A DNA stretch of 64,000 nt from NCBI GenBank assembly GCA_021014325.1, contig CM037474.1, positions 20,640,488 to 20,704,487 of the forward strand, in the 5' to 3' direction. Source of the DNA: Plazaster borealis (Eukaryota > Echinodermata > Asteroidea > Forcipulatida > Labidiasteridae). The notes beneath the pieces were generated by a model that saw only the letters and a program-made list of their open reading frames with translations, ran no database searches and was not told where the DNA came from. Below, piece by piece: positions 1-11,576 of the stretch. Both the position numbers and the translations under genes were made by a program. Position 1 is the stretch's first letter, and every line of letters starts with the position of its first letter.

Positions 1-3000
1 AGGTACAATATTTCAACTGGTGAATATAACGGATGGGATGGCGCTGTAAATGCTTCTCTAAATGCACGGAGGAATCAAGAGAGCACATTGGATGTCACAT
101 CAAGGTACTTTATCAATCAATACTTAAAATTGAAATTTTTAATGATGAAAAAGGAGCGGAAGTGAAGAAAGTTTGTTGAAGCAGCAAAGTAAGAATTGTT
201 AGTCAGAACTGGACTTTCTTTTTCAGCATCTCATATTATTTATTTACATTAAAGGTTTTATACAGGATTGGTAAGGGTAAAAAACATTGTTTAATTTTAG
301 TCTGATAGCTTACTGATCATGAAGTTTATACTAGAACCATTTTTTTCTGTGAAATATTTCCCTCTGAAATGAAGTCGTGTTCATGAAAACTGTATCTGAA
401 AATCTGAAAACCTAAAAAAAAAAAAGCAACAACTGTTTTCATTTGTTACAACCAAAATTAAGAAGAATTTGTGTGTATGCTTAAAATGTGCATGGTTTTT
501 CATTATTTTCTTCTGAATCAGACAACGGATTAGGCCCAAATTTTCTCAGGTTTGTTATGTCATGTATATGGTTGATCACACAAAACTTGAACACTGTCTG
601 CGAATATTTTGTCAGCTGTACCAACCAGTGCCAACCCTGTATAATATTCTCTTTAAAGATGGATCAGATATGATAAGTTGTTTTCTCTTTTCAGGTTTGG
701 TTTTGCCAATGCTGAAGAAGGGGATGAACGTGGATACGTTTATGAAAACAATCCGGAAGTGGATGTGTTTGGAAACGCTGAAGGGACAACAAACAGAAAC
801 TTTCAGCTCCGTCTTGCAATCAATACTGCCCAGCTCGGCAGAACTTTCCAAGATAGGTAAATATGTATTGCCTGCCATCTAAATTGATGAGGTCCAAACC
901 ACGCCTTCTACATTAATACTAAATGACTTGGCGGCTTAAAAAAACACGTTTTCAATTGACTTTTATTTGAGTGCTCTATATTACACAATTTCTACTGTAT
1001 TGCATGACTATGTTTTATTATTATATATTTCTGGTAATGAAACCAAAGATGCCTCATAGGTGAGCTTAATCACTGTAGCTCACAAACCTGTGGAAACCTG
1101 TAAACAAGGGTGCTTGCTACATGTATATGAACCAGAAACACGGGGGTTAACCCCCTACTCTTCCACGATAAGTGTTCTGGGTTATTTTACGTGCACTACC
1201 AATCCTAGTACATGGGACCTACAGCTTAATGTCGCATCCCAAAGGACAAAGCACTTATGGCATGTATGGTAAAGTATCTTGCTCCAGGGCACAAGTGCCA
1301 TGACCGGGACTCAAACTCACACTCTGCTGATCAGAAACACTAGAGCTTGAGTCCGGTGCTCGTAACCACTCCACCACTGACATCTGGGCCCAATTTATAG
1401 AGCTACTTCAGCAGAAAATATCGCTTAACAGAATTGTGCTAAGCAAAAATAAGCGGAATACCAGCCACAGATTGTGTATGTGAGATGGAATTTAGGCTGG
1501 CAACTCTATTCTGCAAAGCAAAAATAGTTTGTGCTTAGCTACTTTTTGTGCTTAAAGCAGCTCTATGAAATTGGGTCCTGGGCAACACTGGGGTAATTCT
1601 TGTTGCAGAGTAGCAAAGTTTAGTGGAGCCTACATCATCATTTCCCAAAATGACCTCATCTTGTTCTCTGAAATGGTCATTGATAATAATCTGGGCCCAA
1701 TTTTATGGCTCGGCTGACCGTAAATGAAATATCGGCAGTTACGTAGCAGAAAAATTCACAAAGCATAAACGTATTTCAAAGGATTGCAAGGAACTTTTGC
1801 TTGCGCTGGTGCATACTTCACATTACAAAACGTTGTTTGCTTACAAAGCTTGTACAGAAATTTTGAGGTAACCGTGTATTTAATTGAGATTGTTGACCGT
1901 TAGCACATAATTCCTTCGTTAGCCATTGAATTATAGCAAACACTTCACTTGTATGGAAGAAATATAAACTACGTCACAGTTAAACAATTCAATGTTTATT
2001 TTATAGTCATATTAGTACAAACTTTAAAGATGGAATTTCCCCTTAATAACCCTTGTCTCTTATTGTGTAGATCCCACACTTTTGCCGTTCGGAAACGACC
2101 AGCCGGCGTCCCACAGGCAGCTACCATACGTAACTTGAACGTCCGTGGAAAGCGAGGAAACATCGTTCAGGTGTACCCCGCTGTGGAGTATGACTTTGTG
2201 CCGAATACTGTGGAGACTATGCCTGGAGAATACGTGCATGTTCAGTAAGTGACCCTCACTATAATAGGTGATTGGTGGATGGGTGTGGGTATCACAGGGT
2301 GTGTTCAACTGGGTATTGGGATTGAGACAAGAGTGGGTATCTATCTGATGAGGATGGATTTTGAGTTGAGGAAGGTTCTGTGGTAGTGGGTACAAACGGT
2401 AAGTGCACACCTGTACATATGTGTTAGACTGGTCGAAAGAGGGTACAGATGGGTACAGGGTGTGTAAGGTAGAATGTTGGGTTGATCTTGGATTGTCAGG
2501 AAAATGTTTGCTAGACTCTGGGTTGATTTGGTAGATGGGTTTGGGTGATGACAAAGTAGGGTTAATGGAATGGTTGCTTTGACAGGAGCAGGAGGGAGTG
2601 TCTACTGCTTCAGACATGATGAGGAAGTTGTATTTCATGTTTATTTATTAATACTGGTTGTGGACTTTCAGAAAAGTAAACTTAATCACTATACTAGCCA
2701 AGAGCCCCATTGAGAGAAGACAAAGAAGGAAGTTTCAGTTTTAGATGTGGGAGGAAAACCCCAGAGAAATATTCCAGGGAAAACCCACACCATCAGGTAG
2801 GGACTCACAGAAAAGGGACTGAAAACCTAATCCACATTGTGCCCCTGCGGGATTCTAATCGGGGTCCTAGAGCTGGAAAGCGAGGCAAGATACTACTATG
2901 ACCGCTTGACAGGCATTGCACTCTGTATCAATGATTAAAGGCTTCTTAACCCTTGGAACTCTCCTTTCAGATGGACCGGTTCCAACACCAACCCCAACAA

Positions 3001-5266
3001 CAACGATGGTCAAGGTTTACCCGGCACGGATCGTTCCAACATCGTCATGCTGGAGTCTCAGGTCTACTCAGAGGGCAGTATGGCATATTACACTCCCTAC
3101 TCCAAGAATGGACATTTTGGAAGGAGCTACCCCCTCAATTTAGACGATACCACCTTCCTTGGATTCAGCCGTGCCGAACTAGAGGACATGGCTGTGCTGA
3201 GTACTCGTGAGTCTTTCATTTCATTTACTCCACAGTTTAGGTAAACAGCAAGGCTGCTTAACAATTTTGCTTAACAATTTTCTGTCAAGAAAAAATAAGC
3301 AGGAAACCAGTTAAAGACAGTTCGAGTGAACGTTATTTTGGATGGTAACCTCATTCCAGGAAGCAGAGTTGTTTTTGTGCTTCGTTTATTTTTTGCTGAA
3401 GTTTTAACGGCTTACACAAGCTGAATTGAATGGAGGACCCTCTCGTGTGTTAGTTTTTAATTATTTTATTGTTTAGGCTTACAAAGTGTTCACTTTTTTT
3501 AATTAGGTGTTAGTCTCGGTCTCGGTCTCGAACAGTAAGGTTGTGGTCTCGGTCTCAGTCTCAGACTTTTAGGTCTTGACTCCAACACTCGCAATTGTTG
3601 ATTTTTTAAAGTAATTTTGATCGTATAATTATTGTTATAATTTGTATTGTTATAAATGTTTAATCCCTTCGAGTTATTGGCATTTACTGTTGTAGGGTGG
3701 AGATTAAATAAAAGAATAAAATAAAAAAGAAGAAGAAAAATGGTCCAACATCTCATCAATTTTGGGCTAACATTGAAATAACATCGAGTACCAACTCAGT
3801 ATGGGCAACAGGAAGGGTTCTTTAAAAGTCTAGATTTCTTGGTTCCTGTTTTATACATAGGTCTAAATCATCAAGTAATAAACCACAAGGGAAACTGACT
3901 GGGTAAATTTTAAATAATTTAGAGTTAAACAAAGAAAAATTTACTAGAGCGAACTTGAACCTGTGACCTCCAGGTTAAAGTGGCAGCGCTCTACCAACTA
4001 GCCCTATATTGGTGGTCTCCCTATTTTGTTAATATATCTTTGTGCAGGGGTGCAAGTCAGAAATCATTCAACCTGTAACTGCCTTCTTAATCATCATGTC
4101 ATGGACTCAAAATGTCATGGACTCAAATTGAAGGCCGCAGCCTCCTAGACCCATATACTAAATCCTATTTTTCCTTTATGGTTTCTGTTAGATCAATTTC
4201 GTGGTGAGATGTCTGAATTGGACGATGCCGGAACGTTCTACGATTCCAAGCCTCTGGCCGTCACCCGAACCGGACACTATCACTACATGTGCACCAGGAA
4301 CAACAACTTCTCTAACCGCAGTCAGAAGGGACGTATTGTGTCTAAAGATACTCCTGTACAGTACACTGCTATCGGCTGGACAGGTGGCCATGTTGAGACA
4401 AGTAATGGGTGAGTAGATTAGGGTTTTTATCAACTGGCAAATGGGTAAAGGAACAGTGTTTTGGGGTAGATCTCATGTACACTGCTGTTGGTTAATTGAA
4501 GATCCAAAAAATGATGATGTTTAAGTTGTGAGTTGTAATCAAAACCCTGTTTGTTGTATTAGTATAACTCACTGGAGTTTTCTTCAGAATGTCAACAATA
4601 AAATCAAATATGAACAACTTGTGTAGGCAGGAAGTCTAGGATATGTGGCTTTTTTGTACATATGTGATGTCAAAATTTACATGGTCTGTAACTATTGCCT
4701 CTAATATTTAGAAGACATTGATACTAATTCTTCTACCATCATCTTTTCCATTCAGAGCCCTAGACTTCACCCAAGGAACCTTGGACCATCTTGAAGACAT
4801 CAAAATGGAGGAATGGAGTCCAGAGCAAGGCCATGAAGCGGTCAAGGCCAAGGGCGGTGAGGAGAATCTCCCCGGTGAGTACTACGAGAGTAACTTCGTG
4901 GTCATCACACCCGTGGAGAAATTCACCGTGGAGAATAGAATGTTTAACGTCCGCATCAGGCTGAACGAGGCCAACACTGACATGGTTGGGGTGTACCGTA
5001 GCGACCCTGATACCCTCGACAACTGGGTGAAGATAGAGTCTCAGATGGAAGGTCGGGAAGCTGTATTCTCCGTCGACAAAGGAGGGGCTTACGTCATACG
5101 TGGTACAGCCAACGGGGGTGCTATTGCTGGTATCGTTATCTGTGTTATTGCACTCGTCGTGGTCATTGGGGGGTCAGTTTTCTATTTCAGGAAGCACCCA
5201 GACAAGTGGGAAAATGTATCCAAGACCTGCAGATCACTTACTTCCTCCACCAACAGTCGAGTATAA
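1..5266 (+). CDS. DD3-3-like membrane-anchored extracellular protein, 5'-partial, six exons
   Basis: Exons 1-104, 695-856, 2071-2244, 2971-3206, 4192-4408 and 4756-5266 join in one open frame of 467 codons plus the TAA stop at 5264-5266. Every internal boundary has a GT donor and AG acceptor, and the phases agree. The first exon is open to the window edge, so the N-terminus and signal peptide lie upstream. The visible protein has a [11 protein letters not shown] motif at the junction of exons 3 and 4 and a Cys-poor ectodomain. A hydrophobic segment at about visible residues 420-442 ([15 protein letters not shown]) is followed by a basic 25-residue tail, so it looks like a type I membrane protein. 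The [11 protein letters not shown] and DRSNIV blocks resemble the family named after Dictyostelium DD3-3, which also occurs in marine invertebrates and whose biochemical role I do not know. The family call is from memory; the gene structure is directly visible. Confidence 0.8.
105..694 (+). other. Intron 1 of the DD3-3-like gene
   Basis: The donor is AAG/GTACTT and the acceptor TTTTCAG. The intron is AT-rich. I see no repeat or RNA gene in it; the small open frames here are not supported. Confidence 0.75.
1013..1385 (-). repeat. tRNA-derived SINE, family 2, copy 1 (intron 2)
   Basis: Read on the minus strand, a tRNA-like head sits at the right end, with a degenerate B box near 1307-1317. A body follows, then a (TAA)n tail at the left end. 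The same element recurs at 32047-32412 with long stretches of identity. The open frame at 1060-1272 lies entirely within the SINE and is not a gene. Confidence 0.75.
1386..1580. mobile_element. Hairpin MITE with GGGCCC-type ends, copy 1
   Basis: The left end GGGCCCAATTTATAGAGCT and the reverse complement of the right end (GGACCCAATTTCATAGAGCT) are near-identical inverted termini. The interior is itself roughly self-complementary. It abuts the SINE to its left. Related hairpins are at 33115-33329 and 33756-33893. Confidence 0.65.
1691..1870. mobile_element. Degraded or half copy of the GGGCCC-ended hairpin MITE
   Basis: It begins GGGCCCAATTTTATGGCTC like the other copies, but I cannot find a clear matching right terminus. 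The right boundary is a guess. Confidence 0.35.
2265..2560. repeat. Degenerate GGGT-rich low-complexity DNA in intron 3
   Basis: Many GGGT, GGGTG and GGGTAC words occur on the plus strand with no fixed period. This bias keeps a long minus-strand frame open (2060-2638), which runs antisense across exon 3 and is not a gene. Confidence 0.5.
2690..2915 (-). repeat. Probable tRNA-derived SINE (another family), intron 3
   Basis: On the minus strand a tRNA-like head includes a B-box-like GATTAGAATCC around 2851-2861. A body rich in GGGAAAACCCA-type words follows to the left. The layout (head, CCA-type junction, body) matches a SINE, but no second copy is in this window. Confidence 0.45.
3207..3865 (+). 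other. Left part of intron 4 of the DD3-3-like gene
   Basis: It holds a repeat-like stretch with GCTTAACAATTT words (about 3250-3420), a short run of GTCTCG repeats (3511-3565) and otherwise AT-rich DNA. No exon is supported here. Confidence 0.5.
3866..4022 (-). repeat. tRNA-derived SINE, family 3, copy 1 (intron 4)
   Basis: The reverse complement reads GGGAGACC, then a tRNA-like head with AGTTGGTAGAGCGC and B box GGTTCAAGT, then a tail ending CCCTTGTGGTTTATTACTT. The same order is found on the plus strand at 42569-42737, including the leader before the tRNA part and the tail. That makes it a dispersed SINE, not a tRNA gene. Confidence 0.7.
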
Positions 5267-6180
5267 AGATGACACTAAGAGAAACCCTTCCTTACTACGT
5301 CTTTATCACGCTTTCCACCATCTTGGTCATGTACCCATCGTACAATAATTATCATGAGTATTGTTTGTCAACATTCATAAAGGTACCATACTATTTAACC
5401 TTCTAGCCTCATTTTGATCATAACATGATTATACTGGAATTCTGCAGAAAGTTCCCTTAAAATAAACCAATCTTTCCATGCTCTGATGAACAAATTTGAA
5501 AATCTCCCTGATTATGGAAACTTTGTCTCTATTATGCTTAATATAATTCTAAATATCTCCCTGATTGTTGTACAAAATCTCCCTGATTGCAAGATGCAAA
5601 TGTTGGCAGCTCTGCTATATGATCAACCTATGCAATGTTTACACATACCAAAAACGATATTAACTTTTATTACAATCTATTTTGAGTTAGACATATTATT
5701 GATTGTTATCATCTTCATTTGTTGTCTGTCATTTTTATAAGTGGTAACTTTTTTTTACGATTGTAAGCTGCCATTCAGTATTTTTCCACTTGGCAGTGTT
5801 TCTTTGAAGTAGATTTATTAATATTTATTCACGTGAAAACTTATTTTACAAGCACATTAACATTTTGTATAATGCTTATTTCCTGACATATTATTTGATA
5901 TCTGTTTTATATTACTTGAAAGTTGGATCTGGTTCCAGAATATAGTTTTTAACTTAAAATGATCAAAGTGCTGTGTTGTATATGTGGAAGATTTGCCTTG
6001 TTTTTCTAAAAGCCATTCCTTTAAATTTCAGAAGCATCCCAGGTTCTTCCCTGATTTTAATTTATGTTAATAAATTCAGTAAATCGGTTTATGTTTGCCC
6101 AACAGGACCTCCATATTAAACTTCCCCATGCTATGGCAAGCCCCCATGCCATGGCATCGCATCGCATCGTTCCACTTATA
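5267..6180 (+). other. 3' flank / probable 3' UTR of the DD3-3-like gene
   Basis: AT-rich DNA after the stop codon. The first canonical AATAAA is at 5461-5466, about 195 bases past the stop, and could be the poly(A) signal. A later AATAAA at 8499-8504 would give a much longer UTR. Sequence alone cannot choose between them. Confidence 0.4.
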
Positions 6181-6239
6181 TACAACACAAATCGTCTCCA
6201 TTCTTACCTTTTTATCTCATATCTTTTATAAATAATCCT

Positions 6240-6725
6240 TCTCATAAAAAGGGGTTGCCCTGTCCCCCTTCTGTACTCACTTCCCAGCCCCCTTTTCTTC
6301 CTCTAATACCTACAGTCATCATCTATGCTTTCCCTAACACACATCTCAACATCCCTACCTCCTTCCCATATCCCTTCTTTTCTCCCCGTCCCTCCCCGAC
6401 ATCCCAAATTTTTCTCAACATTCCACCCCCACCCCTCAACACCTCTAACTATCCCTTGCTCCTTACCACATCCCTTCTTTCTGTACGTTCCCCACCCCTC
6501 CACTACCAGCATCTTCCCCTCCCTCCTTTCTGTACGCTCCCCTCCCCTACCAACATCTTCCCCCTCCCTCCTACTTCATTCCTTCAGTATCCTCTTCATC
6601 ATTCCAAACAAGTCCCCCCCCCCCATTTCCTTTATCTCAACCTATTACCACCCGTCCCTGTTAATCTATTCTTGCTCAGTGTCTACCTGCCTTTCAAGCC
6701 CAAGCCCCCCCCCCCCCACCTGCAA
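6240..6725. repeat. Pyrimidine-rich low-complexity tract
   Basis: The plus strand is almost all C and T for nearly 500 bases and ends in C runs at 6617-6625 and about 6705-6717. The long frames on both strands (6255-6917, 6325-6885) are Pro/Ser/Leu-rich products of this composition, so I do not call a gene. The homopolymer runs may contain assembly errors. Confidence 0.7.
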
Positions 6726-6860
6726 TTTCCTTTTTGGATTCCTCTCAATGGGAACAATATTCACACACAAATTCCGAGATTTACTGTCAAAATGCAACCA
6801 ATTCAGCACTGCCACTTCTTCCCAATCAACCGTAAAATCACAGAACCACAAAAGTACATC

Positions 6861-7026
6861 ATATGGGTTTCGGGGCATTGCATGATGAGGTATCAATGCA
6901 TATTCAGTTTGCGGTAACACCATGTGTATATATTTACTTTGCTGTGTAGATTAGTTCTTGGGAACTTGTCTTGCTATTTATTGTACGTACTGCCGCGGAG
7001 TAGATTTCGGAATTCGGGAGACTTAC
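6861..7026 (+). repeat. Local duplication, copy 1
   Basis: It aligns along its length with 7640-7804. Shared words include TATTCAGTTTGC, CTGTGTAGATT, GAACTTGTCTTGCTATTTAT and CTGCCGCGGAGT. The duplicated unit is about 165 bp. Confidence 0.7.
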
Positions 7027-7639
7027 ACCACCCATAATGTTTGTTTAAGTTAAGTCCATTACTTCTTTTGTTATCTCATACTGTTCATATTGTTAACTAT
7101 TTGGTTTGGCCTCATGAAGTTCTATTTCAATTTAGTGCAAAAATGGGAAAATAGTGAATTTAGTTTATTCTATTTATTAACAGCCCTTCGTTTCTACGAC
7201 TGGCTAATATGTATGCAAACAGGTTTTTCACTGTGAATGAGGGTGTTGCATTGGGGATCTATCTCTAGCAATAGGTCGAGAAGCCATTGAATCTTATGGA
7301 TATGTGATCTGTACAATGAATATTGAGCTTTGAGTGGAAGTCTGGCCCAATATTAAACTTCCTCTTGGATGGGATTTCTTCATCCAAGCATGGCTGAAAT
7401 CAAACATGTAAACCTGTAGGCAAATCTTAAATTACAACTAGCTGCAAGAAAACATGTTTTATCCAAAACAAATCTTGTGATATGTGGTAATCGATACTGG
7501 AGATAGATTTACAAGCAATATACGTTATTTGTGCATAATTGTTTGGAGGGTGGTAAGGCATTGAATAAGGAAAGGAGAGGATGTACGAACCATTCCTACA
7601 ATCTATTGTTCAATAGATTTGTAAACCTACCCATGAAGT

Positions 7640-7804
7640 GTATGGGTTTTGAGGAATCGCCTGGTAAGGTATCAAGGTATATTCAGTTTGCAGTAACATC
7701 ATGTGACTTGTATGTCTACTTCGCTGTGTAGATTTGTGCTTTGAGAACTTGTCTTGCTATTTATTCTACTGCCGCGGAGTGGTTTTCAGAATTCTGGAGA
7801 CTAC
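7640..7804 (+). repeat. Local duplication, copy 2
   Basis: This is the partner of 6861-7026 in the same orientation, diverged by point changes and small indels. It may be a short dispersed repeat or a segmental copy. Confidence 0.7.
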
Positions 7805-8700
7805 TTGTTAGTTCGGGAAAGAAAATTTATGGTGGCTTACATCTCTTAGGACACACAGAAAATGTCCCATACCTTTCAAATTGAAACAGCATTGTGTGTG
7901 ATAGGCACGATGTGTTTTGAGCTCGGTTTGCGGCAGTTTCACTACAAAACCAAGTCAGCTTACATATTAAAATCGGGTAATTTTATTGGTCTGAGAATAC
8001 CAAAATGGGCAAATGGGTTTGCTTATAGTATAGTCACCAATTAATAACAATTTTAATCAATTTTGTATCTAGTGCCTTATTCTCGGTAGACTTGAAACAC
8101 AAATTGTAAAGGATTGATGTAAATCTTAAAACAGTGTCTTTCTTATATTTTTAGTTATGTAAATTACAACAGAACTAACTCCATGTACCATTTTATTTGA
8201 CAATCAAAGGAATTGGGGCCTTTAATCACGAAAATCAGATCAATAATCTAGTACTTAATTTGTGTATATTCGGTGGGTTAGGTACTGGTTTCTATTTTTT
8301 ATTATTTTTATTTTAGAACGCACTGTCTCAACGTATTACAGTCCAATTATTAAAAACTGTCAGCATTTCATATTTTCCTTTACAATCCGCTGGTCGGAAA
8401 AGAATGATTTCATATCAGTATCAATTAAATATTGGATTAATATGTGGTAAAATTTATTATTGATTTCTATAGTTGTATACGTTATTTGATATTCTTGTAA
8501 TAAAAGTCCACATTTCACCAAATATAATCCTTTATTGGTAGTGTTTATTTGTGGTTCGTGTTGCCTTTCTTTTAAACGGGTGGTGGGTGGGGGGGGGGGG
8601 TTCTGTCGCGAAACATTTGTGTGTGAGACATGTTTATAAAAGAGACGTTTGTCTTTTTATCAAGGGAAGTTCTTACCAGCTTGTAATGTTTGCAAACATG
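7805..8700. other. Intergenic, no gene seen
   Basis: AT-rich DNA with a G run at 8590-8600 and an AATAAA at 8499-8504. The short open frames (7862-8044, 8262-8450) have no coding features. Confidence 0.5.
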
Positions 8701-8707
8701 GTGACTG

Positions 8708-8797
8708 TGTTCCGACACCCCTATGTTTCGAAAACCCCTTCTCGATTTACATGCTAGGGTTAGGGTTAGGAAAATACATTATATGGGTGTCGGAACA
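8708..8797. repeat. Inverted repeat flanking a telomere-like GGGTTAGGGTTAGG motif
   Basis: Perfect 13-bp arms TGTTCCGACACCC (8708-8720) and GGGTGTCGGAACA (8785-8797) enclose a CTAGGGTTAGGGTTAGG stretch near 8754-8770. A further related word, ACATAGGGGTGT, follows. Confidence 0.6.
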
Positions 8798-8829
8798 TAG
8801 GGGTGTTGGGACATAGGTGTGTAACCAAC

Positions 8830-11060
8830 ACGACAACTTGCACTAGAATATCAAGAAAGAGAAGATAATTGACATTGCACGAGGAGGGCTTCATCTAACA
8901 ATGGATGAACACAGCCCGATGATGACGATGATTGTCTGTACTGGAAGTAAGGATCGAATACTTTATCTCTTTTTCCACCCTTTGTTTGATTTAAAAGTAT
9001 TACGAAACACTGAGCTAGGTGTTTGTGACTATCACAAGTTGGTGGATGGAAAAACCGAAGAGAACATTGAGATGTTTTCGATTTGAATAAATCAACTGAT
9101 CTTAAATGAATGGGTTTTATTCATGAAGACATTTTGACCGAAAATGAAAAATGAAAAATTTTTTGGAAATTCAATAGATTGCACGATAAACGTTTTTTAA
9201 ATTTTGTTATAGTAAATATGAATGAAATGCAGATTGTAAGCACCGGATATGGATTGTTTGCCGATAAAGTGGAACAAATTTAATATAGTTTCTCACTGTA
9301 TTGTGAAGTTTTATGACAAATAAATTATAAATAGGCCTACACGAGGTCAAACATATACATCGAGAGCATAAGTACCCAATTATTTTTTTTAATCCACATC
9401 GCTGTTTGCCGTTATACTACTCCTTTTTGTATGTCATGGTCTTTCCCTAAATTTCCCACGTTCATTTTGGTCCATTGGTCCACAAGAACAGAAATCACAC
9501 TCCACTGGGAAAGCATAATTGAAACACGCACTAAACGGCCAGCCAAGCCCCTGTACCTTGTTATTATTTATCCCGTATCTAGGGACCGGGGTCGTTGCTA
9601 AGGCAAGCAGGTCCCATTGTAATGTGGCATGTGAAACTTGATCAATGGAATACGACATGTTATTGAGCTAGCAGTACCGTGGGATCTGTTGATATTGCTG
9701 CACATTTTGACGTTTGGTTCTAGTGGAAATAGACTGCAGTTTGGGTCTGATTTCTCCATTATTTTAAACTGGAAATCTTGGACTAGCTTTGAGACAGCTG
9801 TTATTTTATTGCCGCCCGAACTTCGTTTCATGGTGAATCTACACCTTGTGCACCCATAGAGAGCAAGGCACCTGCCACGCAAATAGGTATGTACAATTCC
9901 TGTCAAATGTTTACTGATATACTGATTTTGAATTTCACATGTGAATTGAACATTCTAGCATTTTGAGAATGTTCGCATGGTTTTACACGTATTCCCACAT
10001 TGATAAATGACAAATCATGAAAGTAATTGACGTAGACGTATATAAACTTGAAAGATATGGAATGAAACTAAAAAGGTACGCGGACGTAGTATATCCCTTC
10101 TGGATTATGGATATTAGATACAAAAGTACAGTGCCTGCCCATGGTTTTAAAAGATCTAGATCTACGATTGGACCAGTTTGCCTGTCCATACCAATTGCTG
10201 TAATTTTCAGTCAATTTGCTGGCTGCTGCATGGTACATATCCAAATTCATGACAAGGCGTAGTAAGTGTGAAACACAATTTGCCCCAAGGACATTCAATA
10301 TATATTTTACAGCGATATTATTGACATTGTTGGGAACCATACAAGTAAATTTTGGCAAAGATACGGCAGGAAAGCATCTTTTAGTTCCCCCACCCACACG
10401 TCCCGCAATAAATTCTGTGTATTCGAAACTTTAAAAATGTGCTGCGTGAAGCCACTCGTCAAAAAATAGAGTTTCTCTATGGTCATAATGACTCATGAAG
10501 CATGTGGAACTTGGCTATCTCCTTGTCCGGCATAGTAAAACTGCTAGGTTGCTGAAGTTTTCACATTACTTCATTTTGCTCACACACAGTTAGCGGCCCC
10601 TGTTGCAATTGAAAATAGAAAATTCGCATGTGGTTCTTAACAAACTATTAAGGTTTATATTATAAGGTATTTTGTTGTCCTTTATATGATTACATATGAT
10701 TTCTAGATCACTTGCTAGACTCGACCAAACGGATATCCCGTTAGTGTAATTTGTTTGAACCCAAAGCTTAGGTGGGATATTTCAGCTAAGCTCTTCATTC
10801 ATTTTGATAAAAATAGAGAGCTATAATAACTGTATGGGGTGAGATGAAAGGTTATTTCTACACGGCGGAGTGGAATTGCATCGTCCAATTCAAAGTACAA
10901 GTACCTAGATTATCGCTTTTATCTTCTAACGGTGAAGTCTCGAGTCTCTTATCAAAGCCTTGATTCACGATGAACAGCAACCCATATCGAATCCGACTCG
11001 GGAGACTATTTTGTTTGTTGCGAAAGAAAAGGTGAACTTGAAAGACACGTAGGCCTACAC
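8830..11060. other. Intergenic, no gene supported
   Basis: There are several short open frames on both strands (8901-9086, 9598-9906, 10068-10397). None has a recognisable domain or a convincing exon boundary. I see no repeat copies of the families found elsewhere in the window. Confidence 0.5.
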
Positions 11061-11074
11061 TTTTGTTTATATTT

Positions 11075-11330
11075 GACATGGACCATTATGACCAACATGG
11101 ACCATTTAGTCCGACATTGAACATTATGCCCGACATGGACCATTTTGTCGACATGGACATTTTTATGTCCGACTGGATTTTTCCAGACACAATGAGTCGG
11201 TCAAATGGATTGATGGAGAATGTGTCGGAAATACTGATTTGTTTGAGACAGTGTGTCGGACCTAAAATGGTTTGTTTGACTCAATGTGTCGGACATAATG
11301 GTTTATTGGACACAATTGGTTTAGCTCCAA
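11075..11330. repeat. Degenerate CCGACA / ATGGACCATT minisatellite with inverted halves
   Basis: On the plus strand, ACATGGACCATT and CCGACAT words repeat every 20-30 bases to about 11165. From about 11215 the reverse sense (GTGTCGGA, TAATGG) takes over, so the array is partly palindromic. It lies 200-450 bp upstream of the 5' end of the next gene. The plus-strand frame 11063-11398 is a by-product. Confidence 0.5.
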
Positions 11331-11518
11331 TTATATTCAAAGATGGATCTGTGGTGATAAGACAAGTGCGTGACACGCCGGAGGGGGGGGGGGCGTGAAT
11401 CACCTTTCCATCCCATCATCGCCTTTTAAGCGCTGTCGGTGCACAATCGACACCTCAACCTGTAGAGTTATTGCAAGAAATTAACAAAATCTTATCTCCA
11501 TGTTTCCTCTATTTATAG

Positions 11519-11576
11519 GCTTAGCCTGATTAAGAACAACTAACCTACAACTCATCACCATCGCTAGTCAATCAAG
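11519..11576 (+). promoter_or_regulatory. Probable 5' UTR segment before the ATG of the three-exon gene
   Basis: A polypyrimidine-like stretch and TTTATAG end at 11518, a plausible splice acceptor. The ATG at 11577 sits in a good context (CAAGATGG). If the acceptor is used, a further non-coding exon lies upstream. Confidence 0.35.

Noticed and set aside
2060..2638. 192-codon minus-strand open frame
   Set aside because: It runs antisense to exon 3 of the DD3-3-like gene and into GGGT-rich low-complexity DNA. Composition explains it.
6255..6917. 220-codon plus-strand open frame rich in Pro, Ser and Leu
   Set aside because: It lies in a pyrimidine-rich tract where several frames are open at once, with no domain and no splice context.
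10068..10397. 109-codon minus-strand frame
   Set aside because: No domain or exon partners, and overlapping frames on the other strand are similar in length. Probably chance.
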